From Verrucomicrobiales bacterium (GTDB lineage Bacteria > Verrucomicrobiota > Verrucomicrobiia > Verrucomicrobiales > DEV007), in contig JARGNG010000021.1 of the NCBI GenBank assembly GCA_029213265.1, positions 26,902 to 83,343 of the forward strand: a stretch of 56,442 nucleotides of DNA, in the 5' to 3' direction. Below the pieces are notes generated by a model, which had not been told where the DNA came from, ran no database searches, and was given only the letters and a program-made list of their open reading frames with translations. Positions within the stretch are counted from its first letter, which is position 1; every line of letters starts with the position of its first letter. The position numbers were made by a program, and so were the translations under genes. This document shows positions 50,241 through 56,442 of this stretch, piece after piece.

Positions 50241-52538
50241 CTAAAAGAATGAACCGCTCTGCTGCCGAACCTTAAGCCGCACCGCATCGGCAGCAGGAAC
50301 CACCTGACTTTTTGCCGAGTATTTCAGATTTTGTCTCGGCTTTTTCTTTTTGGAGCGGGCTTTTACATCAACCCGGAAGAGAACCGTTGACCCCGGCTCC
50401 ATGTCAGTAAGGGGAAGTCCGGTGGCGAGACGGGCGGTCACGTTGGTTTTTCCTCCGGTGAGACGAAACGCCTTCAGCCGGAGCGTTCTGTTCGGCTTCG
50501 TTCCGCGAACGGTCACCGTTTCGGTGATATCCCCGTCGCTCTCGACGGAGAAATAGGATTTCCCTTTGCGTCTTCCGGCCAGCTTGAGAGTCAAGTTTTG
50601 CCCGGCCGCCGAGGCGCTATAGTAGTTGTTTCTCCTGTGACTTGCCGGATTGGACTTCTTTCCAATTTTAACATCCGGTTGAAACCCGATTTCCACAGCT
50701 CCGATATCAGGAGCACCACCTTGCGGACGGGGAAAGCCGCGCTGATCGGTGGTGACCGGATTGGCGAGAACGGCACCCCCGTTGATTGCGGGACTGTCGA
50801 CGAGCGGAGGAAGAACTTGAGTGGGACCACCCAGATCAGAAAGCCCGTCCAGCAACGGGTTGGGGCTGTTTCCGACAAGGTTTGCGGTGGAACCGGCTCT
50901 CTGCCCGCCTTTGATGTCCGTATCGGAGTCGGCCGTATTGAGAGCTACGATGGTATTCTGATACACAACGCCGGAATCAAAAAGCACGATCTCGCCATCC
51001 CAGACGCCGCCCCCTTCTCCACCATTTCCGGCGGTGCCGGCAGTCCCCCCGGAATCGGCTCCGCCGCCACTTCCGGATGATCCGGCATCGTTGTCGTAAA
51101 TCGTCAGATGAACCAGCTCCGCAGTGTAGTCATTGCCGCCCACCGCAAAGGCGAGGCCACCTCCATTGCCCGCGTCACCACCGCCGCCGCCTGTGCCATT
51201 CGCGCCTCCGGTTCCTCCGCTACCGCCGGGGCCACTTTCATTTCCAGTCACGGTACAATTCCGCATCGTCCAGACCTGATTCGATCCCAGACTGGAGGAA
51301 ACAAAAACTCCCGCACCGCTGCCCCCGTCTCCTCCATCGGAGCCGTTGGTGGTGTCATCGGACGAGCGATCCCCGCCATCCTCACCGGAACCTGCTTTGT
51401 TATCGCGGATCAGGCAGCCTGACAAATGAACGGTGCCCGGATCCGACGTCGCAAACGACTCCACCCAAATACCGCCGCCATTTCCGCCGTTTCCGCCGGG
51501 ACCGCCAATATCTAAGAGACTGCCTGAATCGTCGCCTCCTGCTCCTCCAATCGCCGCTCCTGCCAGTCCGCCTCCCGTGTTGTTCTGGGAAATTGTACAA
51601 TCTTCGAACAGTGGATAAACGGTTCCATTTCCGTCATCGTCCTGCACGGGAACCGAAATCCCCACGCCACCGCCGTTTCCGCCATCTCCACCCCGTCCAC
51701 CGACAACACCGGCACCGGGTTGCCCACCGACTCCGCCTTGCCCCGCGTCATTGTTGGAAATCACCGTTCGGACCACTCTCAATTTGCTTCGATCATCCGA
51801 GTAGATGCCACCTCCATTTCCGCCATTTCCTCCCGCGGAGGGGGTTCCGATATCGCCGTCTCCGGCATCGCCACCGCTTCCGGCGTCATTCCCGGAAACC
51901 AGGCAATCAAAAAGACTCACGGAAGCCTGATCGCCGGTAGAGAAAATACCACCTCCCCGGCCACCGTTTCCGCCCGCACCCGAAAAAGCAGCCCCGTTTC
52001 CGCTGACGTCTCCCCCCCGGCCCCCATTTCCGGCCAGGTTTCCGGTAACGCGACAATTGTAGAGCGCGAGGGTTCCCTCGTTGTAGATTCCGCCGCCGTC
52101 CTCCCCATCATCCCCCGGGGAGGGAGCTGCACCGCTCGCTCCATCGGCTCCATTCGGGGCGGCACCGCTTGAGATTTCAAGATTTCTCATCTCCACGTCG
52201 GCTCCGGCGGCAACTTCAAAAACCCGGACTTGTCCAGCAAGTCCAAAGCCATCAATGAAGATTCCATTCGGCAGCGACGAGGCATCTATCGTGGTTTTTC
52301 CGGTCGTGTCGGTGATGACGAGAGTCCCGGTATCGAGAAAGATGAAATCGTTGTTCAGATTCGCCACAAAAGTAATCGTGTCATCACCGGCATTGGCATT
52401 CGCCGCGGCGATCGCAGCCCGCAGGGATCCCGCACCGGCATCATCCAACAAAGTCACTTCAAAAGTATCCGCCCGGAGAAAGCCCGTGGTCATACCTGCG
52501 AGAGCAAGGAAACGACAGAGATAGAATGGTAAACGCAT
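50241..52538 (-). CDS. Glycine-rich right-handed beta-helix surface protein
   Basis: Exported protein of 765 aa with a signal peptide (MRLPFYLCRFLALAGMTTGF). After the opening TFEVTLLDDAGAGSLRAAIA, a pattern typical of choice-of-anchor Q beta-helix proteins, come rungs with repeats of the form GGNGGNGGGIY between about residues 110 and 500, extremely rich in Gly and Asn. The GGPTQVLPPLVDSPAINGGA segment marks the family's C-terminal signature. Residues about 616-765 form the basic C-terminal domain also found at 24215. Beta-helices of this kind act as adhesins or glycan-active surface proteins; neither can be settled from the sequence. Confidence 0.82.
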   Translation of the reverse strand: MRLPFYLCRFLALAGMTTGFLRADTFEVTLLDDAGAGSLRAAIAAANANAGDDTITFVANLNNDFIFLDTGTLVITDTTGKTTIDASSLPNGIFIDGFGLAGQVRVFEVAAGADVEMRNLEISSGAAPNGADGASGAAPSPGDDGEDGGGIYNEGTLALYNCRVTGNLAGNGGRGGDVSGNGAAFSGAGGNGGRGGGIFSTGDQASVSLFDCLVSGNDAGSGGDAGDGDIGTPSAGGNGGNGGGIYSDDRSKLRVVRTVISNNDAGQGGVGGQPGAGVVGGRGGDGGNGGGVGISVPVQDDDGNGTVYPLFEDCTISQNNTGGGLAGAAIGGAGGDDSGSLLDIGGPGGNGGNGGGIWVESFATSDPGTVHLSGCLIRDNKAGSGEDGGDRSSDDTTNGSDGGDGGSGAGVFVSSSLGSNQVWTMRNCTVTGNESGPGGSGGTGGANGTGGGGGDAGNGGGLAFAVGGNDYTAELVHLTIYDNDAGSSGSGGGADSGGTAGTAGNGGEGGGVWDGEIVLFDSGVVYQNTIVALNTADSDTDIKGGQRAGSTANLVGNSPNPLLDGLSDLGGPTQVLPPLVDSPAINGGAVLANPVTTDQRGFPRPQGGAPDIGAVEIGFQPDVKIGKKSNPASHRRNNYYSASAAGQNLTLKLAGRRKGKSYFSVESDGDITETVTVRGTKPNRTLRLKAFRLTGGKTNVTARLATGLPLTDMEPGSTVLFRVDVKARSKKKKPRQNLKYSAKSQVVPAADAVRLKVRQQSGSFF

Positions 52539-52644
52539 AGTGAAATAGAAAAGGGGGTTGTCAGCGAACTCCTAACGAATCGGCACACGCTTTTACAGTG
52601 TTTTTTGCCTCGGATCTCCAAGGTGTGACATTTCCCGCGGGCTT

Positions 52645-53940
52645 TCAACCACCCACAGAGCCCACCTGCCACAATTCCCAGCCGACCTTCGCGACACCTG
52701 CGAGAAGAATGATTCCGCAGCCCCAGGCAACCGATGTCACGAGGGGCGACTTTTCTTTCGCACCGAGACGCAACCAGGGATAACAAACCAATCCAATCGC
52801 AACTCCTCCAAGAAACCCTCCGGCGTGGGCTGCGTTGTCGATGAACATCGATCCAATCAAACCGAAGACGGCAATCACGATCGTGGATTGAATCAGACTG
52901 GCATTCAAGTAGGACGGTATGATGTCGTGAAACTTCCGATTCACCACGAGAAGAAATCCAAGGCAGCCGAGAATCCCCCCGGAAGCTCCGACCGAAGGGT
53001 TAGGCGGTCCGAGGTAAATCGAGGCGAGAGAACCCGTAATCACCGTGAGAAGGAATACGATGACAAGATAGGCGGGATTTGCCAGTGCCGCGACGACACG
53101 ACCGAGACTGAAAAGAGCCATTCCATTAAACGCGATATGCAGAAGGCTTCCATGCATGAGGCCCGTCGTCACAATTCGCCACCATTCTCCATTCTGAGTC
53201 ACCTCTCCTTTCATCAATGCCGCAGCTTCGATGGAAGGAGGCAGCCCCTGGAAACTCGTGTCCTTATCAACCAGTATTTGACCCACAAAAATCAGAGCAA
53301 GGATTCCGATGGCCACCTTGATCGGAAACGTCGACAGGCTCAGAAGCCAGCGACGGAAGAGTTCCCCGTTGGTGAGTTGTTCATTGAGATCATCCACGCT
53401 GTAGCGATCGACCCGCTTGAACCAGTCCGAAGAATTCTGAACCAGGGGGTAGAGTCCAAAATGCATCGCGCCAATCAAGGCGAGTATGAGATACTGGGGA
53501 TAAACAAACGCGACCGCGATTCCCAGACAAGTGATGAAAAACGCCTTCAGCAAGGCCGGTTCAATTTGCTTCCGATAGGGCTTCAGCTCGATGCGGCGAC
53601 GATGCGGTAGCCAAAGGGTCGGTGGAACAATGCGGTCATACCAGGGGAAAACGAGTCCCTGGACCCGATTGAGATGGGCGGCCAGATAGCGAAGTTTCTC
53701 CCGGCTTTCCGCGATGACCAATTCACCGGGTTGATAGCGCTGGCCATCAACGGTCGCGTAGTCGGCTACTTTCACCCCGTATTGCCCACGGCCGTCTTCC
53801 GGAACTTCTTCCAAATAGGACTCATCCGCCCACGGTCGATCTTTCGGAAAACAATCGAGAAACCAGACCTCGCCTTCTCTCCAAAAATCAAGAATGCGAA
53901 CGTCATCATCGTCGCGATCAGTTGCCGCCGTATTTTCCAT
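52645..53940 (-). CDS. Rhomboid intramembrane serine protease with N-terminal soluble domain
   Basis: Rhomboid protease of 431 aa. Residues about 1-130 are a charged soluble domain of unknown type. The membrane part contains the GLMHGSLLHIAFN block, the catalytic serine S320 in GASGG and histidine H372 in NAAHAGG, the dyad of active rhomboids. Six to seven helices are visible. The enzyme cleaves membrane-tethered substrates within the lipid bilayer. Its location 33 nt after the sigma pseudogene's end on the same strand is probably incidental. The ATG at 53940 starts MENTAATD; no closer start is suggested. Confidence 0.9.
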   Translation of the reverse strand: MENTAATDRDDDDVRILDFWREGEVWFLDCFPKDRPWADESYLEEVPEDGRGQYGVKVADYATVDGQRYQPGELVIAESREKLRYLAAHLNRVQGLVFPWYDRIVPPTLWLPHRRRIELKPYRKQIEPALLKAFFITCLGIAVAFVYPQYLILALIGAMHFGLYPLVQNSSDWFKRVDRYSVDDLNEQLTNGELFRRWLLSLSTFPIKVAIGILALIFVGQILVDKDTSFQGLPPSIEAAALMKGEVTQNGEWWRIVTTGLMHGSLLHIAFNGMALFSLGRVVAALANPAYLVIVFLLTVITGSLASIYLGPPNPSVGASGGILGCLGFLLVVNRKFHDIIPSYLNASLIQSTIVIAVFGLIGSMFIDNAAHAGGFLGGVAIGLVCYPWLRLGAKEKSPLVTSVAWGCGIILLAGVAKVGWELWQVGSVGG

Positions 53941-53973
53941 CGTTGCGGAACCTAAAGCGGTATCCGGAATCCG

Positions 53974-54702
53974 TCAGGCAAAAACAGCCCGGAGTTCCCG
54001 TATCTCCTCCTCCACGTCAGCGCCCTCGCCCAGGGTCTCTGCAATAATCTGACGCAAGGCTTCCTGATATCGAATTTTCAAACGATGGGCCGCCACGCGA
54101 ACCGCCGACTCCGAAAGATTCTCCCGCTCTCCAATGCTGCGATAGGATTCCGAATCCAATTCCGGCAAAATCACAAAACGGAGAGCCTTAAAAAAGAGAG
54201 GATTGGCAGCGGAGCCGATACTGCTCCGCCAATCGATCAGTCGTCCGGCTCAACACGGTAAGGCCCATTGGCGATCAAAAAGTGACTCCGGAGTTACATC
54301 ACTGGCAGGATTCAGCAGGAGCGTCCCGCCCTCCCGGTGCAGATCCAGGGAAAGAACCGGCTCTCCCCCTCCCCGCTTCAGGCGGGACCGGTCCCTGACG
54401 TCTTTCGACCTGAACCGGGTCACGGAAGTAAGAAGAAAAGTTCTCAATTTCCCTCGCGACCCGTCTGCCTTCGCAAAGTCGTCCCTCGACAGGAATTCTT
54501 CGAAAAACCCCTGTGTCAGAGCTTCCGTTTCAGCGGTCGATTTTCCGCGAGACCGAATGAAGGTGTATACGGGCGGCCAGTAGATCCGGCACAATTCCTC
54601 TAGGGCCTTCTCTCGGGACCCGGAGCCGCTTCCCGACACCTGTCTCACCATGGATCAACTCGTAACGGGAAAAGAAGAGTCTGCTGGGGGACGTTCACTC
54701 AA
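53974..54702 (-). pseudogene. Decayed ECF-like sigma factor
   Basis: Remnant of a PVC-type sigma factor. The N-terminal part is visible (ALEELCRIYWPPVYTFIRSR, then KLRTFLLTSVTRFRSKDVRD), as is the C-terminal HTH (YRSIGERENLSESAVRVAAH). Three lesions break the frame. At 54655-54657 a TGA stands where this family has a conserved tryptophan (FPVTS-stop-SMVRQ). At about 54257-54265 one base is missing, so the frame runs into TGA after DRQWALPC; restored, it reads VLSRTTDRLAEQYRLRC. At the A6 run 54190-54195 one base too many is present; without it the chain continues FKALRFVILPEL. The two frameshifts cancel. A TTG at 54702 is a possible original start. Confidence 0.8.
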
Positions 54703-54931
54703 TGTAGGATAAGGATAGCTGGATACAGCCCTCAAACCAAGTTGCTACCACCAGTCAAGGACAATTCGATCCCGTATGGTGGCCATCCGGAGACATGACT
54801 CAAAAAGTTTCGGTTTTTTTGTAACATCTGAAAACGGATGGGTAACAGCTCGTAGAAACCTTCTTTTTGCCGACCGGTATCTGAGGGAACCTTATTAAAA
54901 GACTTTGAAGCTCGAAAGCAAATCTCCCAAC
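54703..54931. other. Gap between sigma pseudogene and LuxR-type gene
   Basis: 229 nt between divergent starts. It should contain both promoters. I find no clear -10/-35 boxes, palindromes or small genes. A TTG in frame with the regulator lies at 54905. Confidence 0.3.
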
Positions 54932-55486
54932 ATGCTCTCTCCCCACCAGTGGCAGTCGATTCATGAAATCGCCCTGTCTATTCATCGCTCCAACTCCGTT
55001 GCGGAGGCGATCGATACCTGTGTGTCAGGCCTGAAGAGCATGCTCGACTGCAGAGAGATCGAAATCGCCTTCGAAGAGAATACGAGGAGGGAGGTCTGGG
55101 CCCGCAAATGCCACTACTCCCATTTTCTCTTTGCCAGAAATATCGACCTCCCCGGAAAGAAAGACCTCAATCTCCAGATCCGTTACTCAGAGTCGCCGCC
55201 GCCGACCGACTCCCGGATCTTCCATTTGATTACGGAACATCTCATCAGCGCGATAGCGCATCTTCCTTCGCTCTCGTCGACGCAGACTATGGAGAGCCCT
55301 CTATCCCGACGCGAACAGCAGGTATTTCCGCTCATCATTACCGGACGAAGCAATGATGCGATCGCGGGCCTGCTCGGAATCAGCGCCCGCACCGTGGAAA
55401 AACATGTCGCCTCCATCCTCGGCAAAACCGGACTCGACAATCGAAAACTGCTCATCGCTTCCTTTCAGCGCCCACACGCCAGATGA
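54932..55486 (+). CDS. LuxR-type HTH transcriptional regulator
   Basis: Regulator of 184 aa from the ATG at 54932 (a TTG at 54905 would add nine residues). Residues about 1-115 are a sensor part of GAF-like type (NSVAEAIDTCVSGLKSMLDC, an alpha helix then beta). The C-terminal HTH of the LuxR family is unmistakable: LSRREQQVFPLIITGRSNDA, then ISARTVEKHVASILGKTGLD. The sensor part lacks a receiver aspartate or autoinducer pocket pattern. The upstream decayed sigma factor may formerly have been its partner; that is a guess. Confidence 0.83.
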   Translation: MLSPHQWQSIHEIALSIHRSNSVAEAIDTCVSGLKSMLDCREIEIAFEENTRREVWARKCHYSHFLFARNIDLPGKKDLNLQIRYSESPPPTDSRIFHLITEHLISAIAHLPSLSSTQTMESPLSRREQQVFPLIITGRSNDAIAGLLGISARTVEKHVASILGKTGLDNRKLLIASFQRPHAR

Positions 55487-55770
55487 ATTTTCCGCTTTCG
55501 CACTCTGCAGCCCCCCTTGGGCGAGACGATCTTTTTCCCCGAAAGCCATAACGGGGAAATCGAGGAGGATCCACCTTCCATCGGGCTCGTATCCCCGGTG
55601 GAAGGTGGTGATCCCCTCCTTCTCACGGAAAAAGGTCCGGAGAAACCGGCACCACCACGGAAAAGACTGTTCATGATTACAGTTTTTTCTTGCAGGAACC
55701 GCCATTGTCGGGTGTAATCAGGAATCAGTTCATTTGAACATATAAACTCCAACCTGATTCAGATTCTACT
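55487..55770. other. Non-coding gap with a long hairpin
   Basis: 284 nt between the LuxR-type gene and the helix-hairpin-helix gene, both on the plus strand. Its main feature is the hairpin at 55563-55620. A candidate -10 box TATAAA lies at 55741-55746, 25 nt before the next ATG, but no good -35 is 17 nt ahead of it. Reading frames exist here but give no credible protein. Confidence 0.4.
55563..55620. repeat. Long imperfect inverted repeat
   Basis: Left arm 55563-55580 pairs with right arm 55599-55620. All 18 left-arm bases are matched, with two 2-nt bulges on the right. The 18-nt loop contains a further CGGG/CCCG pairing. It lies 77 nt after the LuxR-type gene. It lacks a T-tract, so is not a classical terminator; a structured RNA or mobile hairpin element is possible. 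Confidence 0.5.
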
Positions 55771-56199
55771 ATGAAGTACTTCCCAATCACTCTTTTCCTT
55801 CTTTCCCTCACTATGCCGATTGGCTCATTGGCTGAACCTATTTTGTGCGGTGTGCCCACGAAGGCTTCCGACCTCGTCGTGGAGTCGATCACTGTGGAGC
55901 CCGTCGAAAAAGAAGCTGCGCCGGCAAATACTGCGGAGGAGGGACCACGGAAGAAGCTTTCCGCCATTGACCGGGAAGTTGCCAGGCTTACACCGCAGGA
56001 GCGAAACAGCCTTCTATCACTCATCAACAATGGAAGCATTGAGGAGCTCGTTGCCATCGACGGCATTGCTGAAGCCAGGGCCAACATCATCCTGAGTTCC
56101 CGCCCGATCTTCGAATTGGAGGACCTCGTTCTGCTTCGTGGCTTCGGTCCGGCTTTGATCAGCAAGGTGCTCCAGCACAAGGATAAGGCCATCCAATGA
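55771..56199 (+). CDS. Secreted helix-hairpin-helix protein (ComEA-like)
   Basis: Exported protein of 142 aa. Signal peptide KYFPITLFLLSLTMPIGSLA. An acidic linker (residues about 35-65) is followed by two helix-hairpin-helix motifs: SIEELVAIDGIAEARANII and DLVLLRGFGPALISKVL (residues about 89-135). This is the ComEA-type DNA-binding module. In ComEA it binds double-stranded DNA in the periplasm during natural transformation. No other competence gene lies in this window. The length and signal fit a periplasmic ComEA-like protein. Confidence 0.8.
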   Translation: MKYFPITLFLLSLTMPIGSLAEPILCGVPTKASDLVVESITVEPVEKEAAPANTAEEGPRKKLSAIDREVARLTPQERNSLLSLINNGSIEELVAIDGIAEARANIILSSRPIFELEDLVLLRGFGPALISKVLQHKDKAIQ

Positions 56200-56442
56200 G
56201 CTGAGGTAGCGATGCGAGGCTAGCGGGGACACCGGCTTCCGTGGGAAACCCCTGTTTTCCAGTATTCTCCGGCTGTCGCAGTACACCCTCTGCGTATCCA
56301 CGCGCGGCAGGAAGGAAATAGGCGACCGGATAGCAAAACCGTAAGCTGAAAGGCAAAACGCCCCGGGGATCGGCTTCGCTGTCAGGTTCTTGGTCGAGTC
56401 ACCCGAACTGGCCCACCGGGAATGTTAGTCTGGTAGGGTTCG
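56200..56442. other. Unassigned right-hand tail
   Basis: 243 nt after the last gene. No credible coding frame and no tRNA or riboswitch consensus could be matched by eye. It is GC-rich with several potential short stems (for example near 56318-56385). It could hold the promoter or leader of a gene beyond the window. Confidence 0.3.

Noticed and set aside
50600..52100. Dense repeats suggestive of a CRISPR or tandem DNA array
   Set aside because: The periodic Gly codons encode beta-helix rungs, units vary in sequence, and there are no uniform spacers or cas genes.
53974..54174. The C-terminal sigma piece as a stand-alone small gene
   Set aside because: It is the HTH end of the disrupted sigma factor; similarity continues upstream across the frameshifts.
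55301..55705. Minus-strand open frame of 134 codons in and beyond the LuxR-type gene
   Set aside because: Half of it is antisense to the HTH coding region and the rest spans the long hairpin; no domain or export signal is visible.

Overview
The window looks like a chromosomal segment of a member of the Verrucomicrobiota (PVC superphylum). This is inferred from gene content: a fusion of ThuA, discoidin, PVC-type dehydrogenase and c-type haem domains, two secreted sulfatases, an SHD1-like domain protein, a sialate O-acetylesterase-like protein, a beta-helix surface protein and a decayed ECF-like sigma factor of a type common in PVC genomes. Almost every gene outside core metabolism encodes a predicted exported protein. 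I see no phage, integrase, transposase or CRISPR array. Recognisable Shine-Dalgarno sequences are nearly absent.

Layout. 1-257 (minus) is the start of a repeat-rich secreted protein cut by the window edge. 289-10680 (minus) is one long, tightly coupled stretch: DUF502 membrane protein, MoxR AAA+ ATPase, DUF58, DUF4381, a PafA-like alkaline phosphatase, the Bat series (BatA, BatB, a BatC-like TPR protein, BatD), an outer-membrane protein and an NTF2-like protein. Most junctions from DUF502 to the outer-membrane protein overlap by 1-4 nt. 10771-13565 holds a sulfatase and a divergent AraC-type regulator. 13660-19583 carries a BamA/D15-like barrel, a GltS glutamate carrier, a 3D-domain protein, a small barrel, a secretin-like mini-protein and an alpha/beta hydrolase. 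19643-24199 is the 1,518-residue ThuA/cytochrome fusion. 24215-32218 holds a modular secreted protein, an N,N-dimethylformamidase-beta-like protein, an SHD1/RCC1-like protein and a sulfatase plus acetylesterase-like pair. 32534-35136 has two esterases flanking tRNA-Leu(UAA), and a small basic secreted protein.

35182-37604 (minus) is a second MoxR-DUF58 pair. Divergent from it runs a plus-strand group: folA, a DedA protein, a small membrane protein, an FtsX-like permease, a LolA-like protein and an M20 peptidase (37749-42941). 43052-53940 (minus) contains a 2,103-residue macroglobulin-like protein, a Sfp-type phosphopantetheinyl transferase, a glycine-rich beta-helix protein and a rhomboid protease. 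53974-54702 is a sigma-factor pseudogene with three lesions. A LuxR-type regulator and a helix-hairpin-helix secreted protein close the window.

The unifying theme is envelope biology: two AAA+/von Willebrand-type modules that probably remodel envelope proteins, one of them carrying a secreted phosphatase, plus enzymes for sulfated and acetylated polysaccharides. Unexplained structures include four copies of a covarying REP-like hairpin in two inverted pairs, a basic C-terminal module shared by two large exported proteins, and a doublet motif in front of folA and an esterase gene.
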